A stretch of 64,000 bases of DNA from an uncultured Lachnospiraceae bacterium. GTDB lineage: Bacteria; Bacillota; Clostridia; Lachnospirales; Lachnospiraceae. Position 1 is the stretch's first letter. Every line of letters begins with the position of its first letter. The position numbers and the translations under genes are program-made. Below, piece by piece: positions 52,346 through 60,781 of the stretch. The stretch spans positions 116,304 to 180,303 of the forward strand of contig CAJTYJ010000001.1 in the NCBI GenBank assembly GCA_910583895.1, in the 5' to 3' direction. The notes under the pieces were generated by a model, which searched no databases, was not told the DNA's origin, and was given only the letters and a program-made list of their open reading frames with translations.

Positions 52346-52373
52346 ATTATACCATAAAAAACATCACTGTCAA
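52346..52373 (-). promoter_or_regulatory. Promoter of the RpiR-family gene
   Basis: On the minus strand TTGACA (52368-52373), 16 bp, TATAAT (52346-52351). Confidence 0.85.
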
Positions 52374-52386
52374 ACAAACGGAAATA

Positions 52387-52632
52387 AAAAAGAAATTTTC
52401 TTTTCTATAAAAAAGAAAAAATTTTTATTTTTAAAATCATGCCATTTGAGAGATGCAGAGCCTGAAAAGCTGTGAAAATATCATATATAAAGTGTAAAAT
52501 ATTGCTTAAAAGCAAAAAAATATCAGTTGACACACCGGGGAATCGGTGATAAGATGGATTTTGAAAAAGAAAATTATTTTCTTAATGTAAAAGAATATCA
52601 AATATTATTTTATAAAAAAGAAAAAATTTTTA
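52387..52632. promoter_or_regulatory. AT-rich intergenic region with repeated operator-like sites
   Basis: Between the divergent promoters are AAAAGAAATTTTCTTTT (52387-52403), the palindrome AAGAAAATTATTTTCTT (52567-52583, just behind the nanE start site) and an exact 22-nt direct repeat (52406-52427 and 52611-52632). These are candidate RpiR sites. No gene is seen in 52165-52745. Confidence 0.6.
52527..52555 (+). promoter_or_regulatory. Promoter of nanE-nanK
   Basis: TTGACA (52527-52532), 17 bp, TAAGAT (52550-52555). Confidence 0.8.
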
Positions 52633-52745
52633 GAATTGACAGAGTCCTGGTACAGGTGTTTTTTCAGGAGACAGAAGCAGGTATCGGGACCGGCTAACCA
52701 TGACCAGCCAGCGAAATGGCCGGCAGAGATCATCCGAAAGAGGGT

Positions 52746-53444
52746 ATGAAAATGAAAAGAAACCGTGTGGAATCGGTACATAAAAAACTGATCGTGTCCT
52801 GTCAGGCACTGCCCCATGAGCCGCTGCATTCTTCCTTCATTATGGGACGAATGGCGATGGCCGCAAAAGAGGGAGGCGCGGCGGGAATCCGGGCCAACAC
52901 CAGAGAGGATATTGAGGAGATCCGCAGACGGGTGGATCTTCCGGTGATCGGCATCGTAAAAAGGGATTATCCGGACAGCAAGGTATTTATCACACCTACC
53001 ATGAAAGAGATCGAAGAACTGGTGGAAGTGGGGACGGAGATCATCGCGCTGGATGCCACCTGCCGTCTGAGGCCGGGTAATAAGACGCTGGATGAATTTT
53101 ACCGGGAGATAAGGGAAAAGTATCCGGATCAGCTTTTGATGGCGGACTGCTCCACTTTGGAAGAAGCGCTCCATGCGGATGAGCTGGGTTTTGATTTTAT
53201 CGGCACGACACTGGTGGGCTACACGGAGGAAAGCAAGGAGTTAAAGATCGAAACGGATGATTTTGCGCTGATCAAAGAGATTCTCAGGAAAGTCAGCCAC
53301 CGGGTCATCGCGGAGGGGAATATCAACACGCCGGAAAAGGTGCGCAGAGTCATGGAACTTGGGGTATACAGCATTGTGGTAGGTTCTGCCATCACCAGGC
53401 CGCAGTTGATCACCCGAACCTTTGTGGATGCATTGGAGGCTTAG
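52746..53444 (+). CDS. nanE: N-acetylmannosamine-6-phosphate 2-epimerase
   Basis: 232 residues from ATG 52746, with GAGGG directly upstream. NanE TIM-barrel motifs: LIVSCQALPHEPL, GAAGIRANTREDIEEIR, GIVKRDY, LMADCSTLEEA and VIAEGNINTPE. It converts ManNAc-6-P to GlcNAc-6-P. The lyase NanA and a sialic acid transporter are not in the window, so this operon handles only the lower pathway or free ManNAc. Confidence 0.94.
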   Translation: MKMKRNRVESVHKKLIVSCQALPHEPLHSSFIMGRMAMAAKEGGAAGIRANTREDIEEIRRRVDLPVIGIVKRDYPDSKVFITPTMKEIEELVEVGTEIIALDATCRLRPGNKTLDEFYREIREKYPDQLLMADCSTLEEALHADELGFDFIGTTLVGYTEESKELKIETDDFALIKEILRKVSHRVIAEGNINTPEKVRRVMELGVYSIVVGSAITRPQLITRTFVDALEA

Positions 53445-53504
53445 GGGGCAGGGGCGGATAAGACCATCATCCGAATCCGGAGATGAAAAAATGCGGGGGG
53501 AATT

Positions 53505-54401
53505 ATGGAGTATTATGTAAGCATTGATATTGGTGGAACTTCCATCAAATACGGGATTATGACGGAAGACGGAGAGATTCTCAGGAAGGACAGCATGGAT
53601 ACGGAAGCCGAAAAAGGCGGCAGAGAACTGCAGAACAAGGTTGCCGGCATCATACGGGACTGTCAGGCCTTGTATCCGCTTTCGGGCGTCTGTATCTCTA
53701 CCGCGGGCATGGTAGACTGCGAAAAAGGGGAAATCTTTTTTGCGGGGGAACTCATTCCAGAATATCAGGGTACAAAGTGGAAGGAAAACATAGAAAAAAT
53801 ATTTTCTCTGCCGTGTGAGGTGGAGAATGACGTGAACTGTGCTGGACTTGCAGAGTATAAGACCGGAGCGGCAAAAGGGAGCCAGATTGCGGTCTGCCTA
53901 ACCGTCGGTACCGGGATTGGAGGCTGTGCGCTGATCGACGGGAAAGTACTTCGAGGGTGCAGCAACAGTGCCATGGAGATCGGCTATATGTATGAAGGGG
54001 AGGCAGATTTTCAGACGTTGGGGGCGGCGAGTATCTTGAGCCGGAAAGTGGCAATGCAAAAGAAAGACCCGGCAGAAATCTGGAACGGAGTCCGGATCTT
54101 TGAGGCCGCAAAAGCCGGAGACGAGATCTGTCAAAGCGCCATCGACGAGATGTGCCAGGTACTTGGGAGAGGGATTGCGGATATCTGCTATGTTCTGAAC
54201 CCGGAAGTCGTGGTGCTGGGCGGAGGGATTATGACCCAGAAGGAATACCTGCGTCCCAGGATTCAAAGCGCCCTTGAAAAATATTTAAAACCGGTAATCT
54301 GTCAGCATACACGTCTGGAATTTGCGCATCATCAGAACGATGCCGGAATGCTGGGAGCCTTCTATCATTTTATGGAACGGCAGAAAAAAGGAAAACGATA
54401 A
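53505..54401 (+). CDS. nanK: ROK-family kinase, probable N-acetylmannosamine kinase
   Basis: 298 residues. N-terminal phosphate loop SIDIGGTSIKYG and the second motif VGTGIGGCALIDGKVLRG. The usual ROK zinc motif (CxCGxxGCxE) and the preceding Gly-His are not present; the equivalent place reads GEADFQTLGAASILS. Position behind nanE supports a ManNAc kinase role, but another amino-sugar substrate is possible. GGGGGGAATT precedes the ATG. Confidence 0.85.
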   Translation: MEYYVSIDIGGTSIKYGIMTEDGEILRKDSMDTEAEKGGRELQNKVAGIIRDCQALYPLSGVCISTAGMVDCEKGEIFFAGELIPEYQGTKWKENIEKIFSLPCEVENDVNCAGLAEYKTGAAKGSQIAVCLTVGTGIGGCALIDGKVLRGCSNSAMEIGYMYEGEADFQTLGAASILSRKVAMQKKDPAEIWNGVRIFEAAKAGDEICQSAIDEMCQVLGRGIADICYVLNPEVVVLGGGIMTQKEYLRPRIQSALEKYLKPVICQHTRLEFAHHQNDAGMLGAFYHFMERQKKGKR

Positions 54402-54409
54402 AAAGACGG

Positions 54410-54452
54410 CATCCCGTCTGTGTCATGGATCTGGCATGGGCGGGATGTTTTC
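54410..54452 (+). terminator. Probable terminator after nanK
   Basis: CATCCCG (54410-54416) with CGGGATG (54441-54447), a long loop, then TTTTCC. Confidence 0.6.
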
Positions 54453-54542
54453 CTGTCTGAAAACATATTTTCTTTTTTCGCTGAGCAGTGTATAATGAGT
54501 GAAAGGATAAATCCAGGTTCCAAGAAGAGATGAAGAGGGCAC

Positions 54543-55256
54543 ATGGAGGCAGTCTGTCAGAATGTGTCTGAAAATCAGGGAGACGCAGATCTACTCAATC
54601 GCTCACCGGATGGAGACAGGAGACTGGGTGATTCTGCCAAGCAAGAGAACCAGTACCATACCGTCTGTAAAATTACCCGCAACGATGCAGAACACCGCAT
54701 TCAGGCGATGACGGCGAACAGCTGGAGAGTTTTTGGACCGGCCGCGGCAGCGTTTGCGGATGCGGACGACACAACCGCTGCCTCCGATACGGATCTGGAA
54801 GAGGCCATTCCGGATGCTATCGCAAAGTATATCATCCGGAAATTCAAAGGATATAGGATGGAAAATCTCATCGAAGAGATTTTAAAGGCCAAAGGTCTTA
54901 CGGTCTATCACAGCAGGCAGGGAGCTGACGGCGGAAAGGATCTTCTGGCCTGCGGCGGGGAGATGGGCTTTGGAAAACCCAGAATCTGCGTACAGGTAAA
55001 GACGCAGGACACGCCGGTTGACCGTCCGACCCTGGATCAGCTGGGCGGTGTCATGAACAATATGAATGCAGAATATGGTCTGCTTGTCTTCTGGAATGGT
55101 TTTAAAGACAGTGTTGCCAGAGAGGAAGGCAATCAGTTCTTTAAGATCCGTCTGTGGGATTCGTCGGATGTGATCCGGGAATTTACCATAACACAAAATG
55201 TTTGGCGCGGAATGTGTTTTCATAATGCTTTGTGCCCAGGCGAAAGGAATGGATAG
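54543..55256 (+). pseudogene. Frameshifted and truncated Mrr-type restriction endonuclease
   Basis: The C-terminal half has the Mrr catalytic pattern: FKGYRMENLIEEILKAKGL, the DGGKDLL Asp and QVK (about residues 100-155). The N-terminal domain typical for these proteins appears in a different frame: from 54562 to about 54660 another frame reads TQIYSIAHRMETGDWVILPSK, so a frameshift or deletion lies near 54660-54675. The end is abnormal too: after FFKIRLWDSSDVI the family sequence stops and about 25 unrelated residues follow, where base composition changes. Probably a non-functional remnant at the edge of the accessory region. Confidence 0.7.
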
Positions 55257-55260
55257 AAAA

Positions 55261-55737
55261 ATGTATATTGAAAAATATTGGGGTAATTATATCGGAGGGA
55301 CAGATGACAGTCTGACTCTGCTGGACTATTTAATTGATAAAAAGAAAACAGAGATAACTTTAAGTGAAATATTTGCAGATACGGGATTGCATAGACAGAA
55401 TTGGGATTTCTGCATCTCATATGGTCTGGGATATATAGACTCAGAAGGTGAGGAGCATGATTTTTATTATGCGATTGATTTGATAACGGACCTGGCGGCT
55501 TTGCTGTTGGAATGTGTGGTAAATGGCAGTGTGTCCCTGGGGGAATTACTGGATGATGAAAATGAAAATACTGTTCGCATTACTTTTACCCAAGAAGAAA
55601 AAATGCTTATGGACCAGGCACTGACTCATTTTATAAAAGAGCCGCTGTCCTACGATCTTCATGAGATGGTTCCTGATGAGGATATGCAGGAAATGGCACA
55701 GGACTGTGAAAATCTCCGTAAAGAATTGTGTGAATAA
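55261..55737 (+). CDS. Small acidic protein, immunity-protein-like
   Basis: 158 residues from ATG 55261 (an AAAGGA lies about 12 bases upstream). Strongly acidic, no signal peptide or membrane segment, with WGNYIGGTDDSLTLLDYL near the start and a helical acidic end. The size, composition and presence next to other small orphan genes resemble immunity proteins of polymorphic toxin systems, but I cannot name a family and no toxin is seen. Confidence 0.55.
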   Translation: MYIEKYWGNYIGGTDDSLTLLDYLIDKKKTEITLSEIFADTGLHRQNWDFCISYGLGYIDSEGEEHDFYYAIDLITDLAALLLECVVNGSVSLGELLDDENENTVRITFTQEEKMLMDQALTHFIKEPLSYDLHEMVPDEDMQEMAQDCENLRKELCE

Positions 55738-55967
55738 CGGCTCATCCAGATAATTGAAGTAACCGCCAACTGTCTGCCGGGGCTGTCCAAAATGAAATTC
55801 TTGCTGATAAAAATATTTCTTCGAAGTTTCATCATATATATAACAGACAGAACACTGGCAGGAAGAAAAATGAAGGAAAGGGGACCGCAGGATGGAACGC
55901 ATTTGAAAGGTTTATGAGAAATTTATTTAAAGTGATGCGTCTGAATCGGATCGTGAGGTAATGGTCA

Positions 55968-56282
55968 ATGGAAAGAGATATGGAATATATACAGTTATTT
56001 ATGGAATATGAATCTGACGACATGCCTGTGGTATATTTTTACGAAGTTGATCTAAAAGATGACCGATTTGCGCTTCGGGCGATAGAAGTCTTTATAGACA
56101 GGGAAGTAAAACGGTATGAGGACCTGTACAGTGATGTCATAGAGGCGTGTCCAATCCCAACCGTTGATGAGTTTAACGCAAAAGTGTGGGGGGAAGGCTT
56201 CTGGGCAACTATGATTTCGAAAGAAAAATTTGATGAAATATGGAATACCGGAATATATAACGAAAGCTTGACGGTTACCTGA
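55968..56282 (+). CDS. DUF6881-like small protein
   Basis: 104 residues. The order MPVVYFYEVDLKDDRF, AIEVFIDREV, CPIPTVDEFNA and ISKEKFDEIW resembles the DUF6881 family, often found in immunity or effector clusters. GAGGTAATGGTCA precedes the ATG. Function unknown. The 230 bases before it hold no gene that I can support. Confidence 0.6.
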   Translation: MERDMEYIQLFMEYESDDMPVVYFYEVDLKDDRFALRAIEVFIDREVKRYEDLYSDVIEACPIPTVDEFNAKVWGEGFWATMISKEKFDEIWNTGIYNESLTVT

Positions 56283-56309
56283 TTCCTGGTTGATCGGCAG
56301 TGGAACAGA

Positions 56310-56522
56310 GTGAAAAAGTATCTTCCTTTGAAGGATGAAAACCGTATTTCCGGAAAAATGTTTTGGGGAGTCCTTTGTGACAAAAAGACAGGTATACACA
56401 AAATTGGCGCTATGGCTGAATTGGAGGATAAAGATATTGTGGAACTGGTACGCATTACGACATTGCTTTCTAACTGTATGAAGAAGAAATTTGAGGAAAT
56501 CAATGAGGACAAATCATCATAA
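56310..56522 (+). CDS. Hypothetical small protein
   Basis: 70 residues from GTG 56310 with no good ribosome site. Basic start (MKKYLPLKDENR) and charged helical end (KKKFEEINEDK). It may be the end of a larger decayed gene, since it follows the DUF6881-like gene closely and has no clear start. Not recognised. Confidence 0.4.
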   Translation: MKKYLPLKDENRISGKMFWGVLCDKKTGIHKIGAMAELEDKDIVELVRITTLLSNCMKKKFEEINEDKSS

Positions 56523-56640
56523 TATTTTATGGTCAATTATTTTTACCACGAACAGATAGAGAAATCCGCAAGAAAGGGTGCAATAGCTCCGGGGGATGTA
56601 TGCCCTGCAAGCGCCGGAGCAAAGCGCAGAGGTGAAAGTC

Positions 56641-57474
56641 ATGCCGGAATTGCCCGAAGTTGAAACCATAAAAAGAGTGATTGAGCCGCAGATACAGGGG
56701 CTTATGATTGGTAAAGTGAGCGTAAAACGCCCGGAAATTGTAGCTTATCCTTCGGCAGACGAATTTTGCGGGCTGGTGAGAGGACAGACCATTTCCTGCA
56801 TGACACGCCGGGGAAAGTTCCTTATTATCCAGTTAGGAAGCCGTGACTGTATTATCCTGCATTTACGGATGACAGGCTGCTTGTTGATTGCCCCGGCAGA
56901 CTGCCCGGAAGAAAAGCATACACACATCGTTTTCAGTCTAAATAATGGCAAAGAATTACGGTTTTCTGACACCCGCCGTTTCGGACGGTTCTGGCTGTTA
57001 GGAAAGGACGAAGCCGACACACACAGCGGGATTGCGAAATTAGGCACAGAGCCGCTTGATAAACTGCTTACAGCTGAATATTTGAACGCCCGTTTAGGAA
57101 AACGGAAAACAGCTGTGAAAAAATGTCTGCTGGATCAAAGTATCATTGCAGGCATAGGCAATATCTATTCTGACGAAATTTTGTTTACGGCGGGGATTTA
57201 TCCGGCACGCCTGGCAAACAGCTTGAACAGAAAAGAATGGGAACGGCTCGCCGCTGTTATCCCGGAACGCATTTCTTATTTTATCGAACGAAACAAAATA
57301 TCACCGGAGGAATATTTAGAAACCAAAGGGCAGGACTACCGCAACACACCGTATTTGCAGGTTTATGGGCAGGAGGGGAAGCCCTGTCCGAAATGCGGGG
57401 AAACACTTTGCCGTATGGTGGTTGGGGGAAGGGGAAGCGTTTACTGCCCTGTCTGCCAGAGGGATTTGTCATGA
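56641..57474 (+). CDS. mutM: Formamidopyrimidine-DNA glycosylase
   Basis: 277 residues from ATG 56641; the mature protein must start with Pro2-Glu3, and MPELPEVETI fits exactly. The conserved HLRMTGCL, DTRRFGRF and LLDQSIIAGIGNIYSDEI stretches and the C-terminal four-cysteine zinc finger (CPKCGETL and CPVCQRDLS) are intact. It removes 8-oxoguanine and ring-opened purines and nicks the strand. GC content is intermediate between the main chromosome and the AT-rich tail. Confidence 0.96.
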   Translation: MPELPEVETIKRVIEPQIQGLMIGKVSVKRPEIVAYPSADEFCGLVRGQTISCMTRRGKFLIIQLGSRDCIILHLRMTGCLLIAPADCPEEKHTHIVFSLNNGKELRFSDTRRFGRFWLLGKDEADTHSGIAKLGTEPLDKLLTAEYLNARLGKRKTAVKKCLLDQSIIAGIGNIYSDEILFTAGIYPARLANSLNRKEWERLAAVIPERISYFIERNKISPEEYLETKGQDYRNTPYLQVYGQEGKPCPKCGETLCRMVVGGRGSVYCPVCQRDLS

Positions 57475-57621
57475 TAAATGCACAGGAAATTTATCATGTT
57501 TTAGGAACAGCACCCGGCTTGTGAAAGAGTCGGATGATTTGTGGTTTGCCCAAAGTATTGAAAATGATACAGAAAAATGATATAGTTACACTAATAAATT
57601 TATATACGAAAGGGAAAATAG
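57475..57621 (+). other. Intergenic with short coding remnants
   Basis: Two short open segments (MINAQEIYHVLGTAPGL from 57471 and a frame with VKESDDLWFAQSIEN up to 57580) look like debris of genes rather than working ones. A GAAAGG ribosome site for the next gene is at its end. Confidence 0.4.
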
Positions 57622-58086
57622 ATGGATATACGGGATATTACAAAAGAACAGTTTGAAACATTGATATTGCTTCGATCTTTAGAAGCGTTTATTACAGACG
57701 AGTATGAGGATCTTTCAAATCTTAGCGAAGTAGTATGTAACTTTGCAGATAATCAAGATACAGAAGAATTTAACAGGCTGGCAAAGGATATCTGCAAGCT
57801 GACAGAAACAGGATATGTCATATCCGATATGACAGAAATTTCAGACGAAGAACTGGAGTTTCATATGATGCCCGAAGTAGAGGGTATTACTCCAAAAGGG
57901 AAGTCAGCACTGGAAGCATTGGAACAGAAGGTAAAGGGCGATATTGCAGCGGGGAAAAAGATAGTCCTTTTTGAAAATTTTACTTTATTCAATTTTGATG
58001 TGAGTCTGCTTGGAGGAGTGGATTTCAATTTGATAAAAGAAGTAGGCGGACTGTTTAAGTCTATAGGAAAAAGGTTGATGAAATAA
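57622..58086 (+). CDS. Hypothetical acidic protein
   Basis: 154 residues with the ATG at 57622 following GAAAGGGAAAATAG. Acidic, mainly helical by composition in the first 110 residues, with a short hydrophobic stretch around ENFTLFNFDVSLLGGVDFN and a basic end. No recognised family. AT-rich like the genes around it. Confidence 0.55.
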   Translation: MDIRDITKEQFETLILLRSLEAFITDEYEDLSNLSEVVCNFADNQDTEEFNRLAKDICKLTETGYVISDMTEISDEELEFHMMPEVEGITPKGKSALEALEQKVKGDIAAGKKIVLFENFTLFNFDVSLLGGVDFNLIKEVGGLFKSIGKRLMK

Positions 58087-58130
58087 CAAATAAGAAATTG
58101 TTGAGATCAACAGCCATAATAACAGCAGTC

Positions 58131-58278
58131 AGCAGGTGGGCATAATCAACAGGGAAATGATAATGGGCAACAGACACCTGATCTAATTGTAGGTGACGTT
58201 ATATGGAAAGATGAAGACGGTCACGATACAACATTTGGCGGTGAATTTGGCGGTTTAGGATTTGTAAGAATTAAATAA
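58131..58278 (+). pseudogene. C-terminal remnant of a decayed gene
   Basis: One frame without a start codon reads GHNQQGNDNGQQTPDLIVG and DVIWKDEDGHDTTFGGEFGG to a stop at 58278; an in-frame stop lies just before it. The coding-like composition suggests the last ~50 codons of a lost gene. Confidence 0.45.
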
Positions 58279-58288
58279 CCAGAGCCAC

Positions 58289-58317
58289 TTGAAAAACAAG
58301 CGGCCCTGGTGTATAAT
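58289..58317 (+). promoter_or_regulatory. Promoter of the antisense RNA
   Basis: TTGAAA (58289-58294), 17 bp, TATAAT (58312-58317). Confidence 0.8.
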
Positions 58318-58323
58318 CGAATC

Positions 58324-58425
58324 AGAAAGGTTTATCGGACACGAAGTTCCGATTGCCCTCGGTTAAAATGGTTATAAAAGAATAAGCATCCTCACTTTGG
58401 GCGGTAGGGATGCTTATTTCTTTTT
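58324..58425 (+). ncRNA. Putative type I antitoxin RNA
   Basis: Predicted to run about 100 nt from the promoter above to the terminator at 58381-58425. It has no open frame with a ribosome site. Its 3' part is antisense to the end of the small toxin message on the minus strand, the txpA/ratA type of arrangement. Confidence 0.65.
58381..58425. terminator. Bidirectional terminator of the toxin-antitoxin pair
   Basis: A perfect 11-bp stem, AATAAGCATCC (58381-58391) with GGATGCTTATT (58408-58418). T-rich tails lie on both strands (TTTCTTTTT on plus, TTCTTTTAT on minus). The toxin stop codon lies inside the stem. Confidence 0.85.
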
Positions 58426-58494
58426 ATGATTATCTATGTAAGACAGAGCCGCAAAAATAACAAGCAATAATGTTAAAACTTCCATCACGCTCAT
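58414..58494 (-). CDS. Small hydrophobic type I toxin (holin-like)
   Basis: 26 residues from the ATG at 58494; AGGAGG sits nine bases upstream. MSVMEVLTLLLVIFAALSYI is one membrane helix followed by a charged tail (DNHKKK), the pattern of TxpA/putative holin-like toxins. An ATG two codons upstream is an alternative start but is too near the ribosome site. It would act on the membrane. Confidence 0.75.
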   Translation of the reverse strand: MSVMEVLTLLLVIFAALSYIDNHKKK

Positions 58495-58573
58495 GGGCAT
58501 CACCCTCCTTTGTAAGACTAGAGGGCATCTATCAGAAAATCGCATCCTGCTTTCTGTTCCGTTATACAATCCC

Positions 58574-58602
58574 ATTATAACATGAGTACAAGTATTTCTC
58601 AA
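58574..58602 (-). promoter_or_regulatory. Promoter of the toxin gene
   Basis: On the minus strand TTGAGA (58597-58602), 17 bp, TATAAT (58574-58579) with an extended TG, giving a leader of about 70 nt. Confidence 0.8.
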
Positions 58603-58918
58603 TTGAAAAATCAATTCGACAATTATACAGTACAGACAGTTTGTTTCAACTTTTAAAACAGAAATAAGATGTATGAGAACGTGGAGAAAGAGATTATGGA
58701 GTTAGAGAAAAAGCTGTCAGGAAAGTAAGGGGCATAAAAAGATTTACCTATTTTGGCAGACAAGATATAGGAAACGATGTTATGATATAAGACATGGAAA
58801 GTTTTTAAGGTCAGAGAGAAAAACCTTACTACACCACCAATAAACCATTTGGATTTTGGTTAGAGAATTGCCCTTTGGAGTAATTTGAATAACAGATAAA
58901 GAAAATGAGGAAAAACCA
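58603..58918 (+). other. AT-rich gap before hsdM
   Basis: No supported gene. A 19-codon frame from 58670 (MYENVEKEIMELEKKLSGK) looks like a leftover end. An extended -10 box, TGTTATGAT (58778-58786), without a good -35 box, may be the hsd promoter. Confidence 0.45.
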
Positions 58919-60781
58919 ATGATTAATATTCGTAAATTAGAAGCAGAATTATGGGAATCAGCGGACCTGCTTCGGGCAGGTTCAAAGCTAACATCCAACC
59001 AGTACTGTATGCCGGTACTTGGCTTGATTTTTCTGCGTTATGCATACAGCCGATTTAAAATGGCAGAGACGGAAATTCTCAAAAATCGTCCGTCTCGCGG
59101 CGGCAGAGTCATGCCGGTAGAAGCAAGTGACTTTGCAGCTAAAAGCGCACTGTTTCTTCCAAAAGAAGCACAGTACGATTATTTATTAAATCTTCCAGAT
59201 GATCTTGCATCTGCAGGGTTCGTGAACCGAGATGGACAGACAATGACCAGCCTTGGTGAAGCAGTGAATAATGCAATGGCACTGATAGAAGAACAAAGCG
59301 AACAGCTTACAGGTGTATTGCCTGAAAGTTATACTGATTTTTCGGACGAACTTTTATCAGAACTTCTTCGTATTTTTAACAACAGTGCACTTGATGAAGT
59401 AGGCGGAGATATTATTGGGCGTATCTATGAATATTTCCTTAATAAATTTGCTAAAAATATTGCATCGGATGATGGTGTCTTCTTTACACCGAAATCTTTG
59501 GTAAAAATGATTGTAAATATTCTCGAACCAAAGAGCGGTATTTTGCTTGATCCTGCCTGTGGTTCGGGCGGTATGTTCATTCAGTCCGGCGACTTCGTGA
59601 ATCAGTCCGGTATGAATGCAAACAGTGCAATGACATTTTATGGACAGGAAAAGGTGGAATATAATGCGCAGCTGTGCCTGATGAATATGGCTGTTCACGG
59701 TCTTACCGGTGTTATTAAATCGGGAGATGAAGCGAACAGCTTCTATCATGATGCTCACAACCTTGACGGCTGTTGTGACTATGTAATGGCAAATCCGCCT
59801 TTTAATGTGGACAAAGTGAAAGCAGAGTCTTGTGAAAGTGCAAAGCGTCTGCCCTTTGGTATGCCAAGCGTTAATAAAAATAAAGAAGTGGGAAACGGAA
59901 ACTATTTGTGGATTTCTTACTTCTACAGCTATTTGAACGAAAAAGGCCGTGCCGGTTTTGTTATGGCTTCGTCTGCAACGGACAGCCAGGGCAAAGACAA
60001 AGATATTCGTCGGAAATTAGTAGAAACAGGCCATGTAGATGTAATGATTAGCGTGGGAAATAACTTCTTCTACACAAAATCTCTGCCTTGCTCTCTGTGG
60101 TTCTTTGATAAAAATAAAAACGAAGCAATCAAGGATAAAGTTCTGTTTATTGATGCCAGAAACTATTACACAGTCGTTGACCGTACCTTGAATGAATGGT
60201 CAGAATGGCAGCTTAAAAATTTAAATGCTATTGTATGGCTCTATCGTGGTGAAACAGAAAAATACACAGCGTTACTGGATGAATATAGAATTGTATTAGG
60301 AAATGGCAATTTTGAAGATATTCTTCATCAGTTAAAAGAGGAGCTAAAAGACCTGCAGAAGCGTGCAAAAATGGAAGTGGAACACGCAGGGCGAGGCGAT
60401 AAAAAACGTATTCAGGGTGAATATGATGAGATGATTGCCAGTAAGAATGAAGAAGTCACTGTTGCAGAGGAAGCAAACTGGCTGTATGAAAAATTTGGCG
60501 ATGGTGAATATAAAGATATTCTCGGTCTTTGCAAGGTGGCTTATGCAACAGATGGTGCTAAAGATAATGACAAAGCTGAAAATGAAAACAAAATCAGCAT
60601 TGAAGAAAAAGACTGGTCTCTGACACCGGGGGCCTATGTTGGTGTTGCACCTGCGGAGGATGACGGGGTGAATTTTGGAGAGCGTATGGCTGAAATACAT
60701 CGTGAGCTTTTATCTCTGCAGGCAGAATCTAATGAGTTGATGGAAACCATCTCTAAGAATATGAAGGAGATGGGGGTATGA
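58919..60781 (+). CDS. hsdM: Type I restriction-modification methyltransferase subunit
   Basis: 620 residues. HsdM N-terminal helical domain (INIRKLEAELWESADLLR) and the N6-adenine methylase motifs DPACGSGGMF (motif I) and NPPFN (motif IV). It methylates adenine in the site chosen by HsdS and forms the M2S core. GAGGAAAAACCA precedes the ATG. Its stop overlaps the hsdS start (ATGA). First gene of a five-gene operon. Confidence 0.97.
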   Translation: MINIRKLEAELWESADLLRAGSKLTSNQYCMPVLGLIFLRYAYSRFKMAETEILKNRPSRGGRVMPVEASDFAAKSALFLPKEAQYDYLLNLPDDLASAGFVNRDGQTMTSLGEAVNNAMALIEEQSEQLTGVLPESYTDFSDELLSELLRIFNNSALDEVGGDIIGRIYEYFLNKFAKNIASDDGVFFTPKSLVKMIVNILEPKSGILLDPACGSGGMFIQSGDFVNQSGMNANSAMTFYGQEKVEYNAQLCLMNMAVHGLTGVIKSGDEANSFYHDAHNLDGCCDYVMANPPFNVDKVKAESCESAKRLPFGMPSVNKNKEVGNGNYLWISYFYSYLNEKGRAGFVMASSATDSQGKDKDIRRKLVETGHVDVMISVGNNFFYTKSLPCSLWFFDKNKNEAIKDKVLFIDARNYYTVVDRTLNEWSEWQLKNLNAIVWLYRGETEKYTALLDEYRIVLGNGNFEDILHQLKEELKDLQKRAKMEVEHAGRGDKKRIQGEYDEMIASKNEEVTVAEEANWLYEKFGDGEYKDILGLCKVAYATDGAKDNDKAENENKISIEEKDWSLTPGAYVGVAPAEDDGVNFGERMAEIHRELLSLQAESNELMETISKNMKEMGV

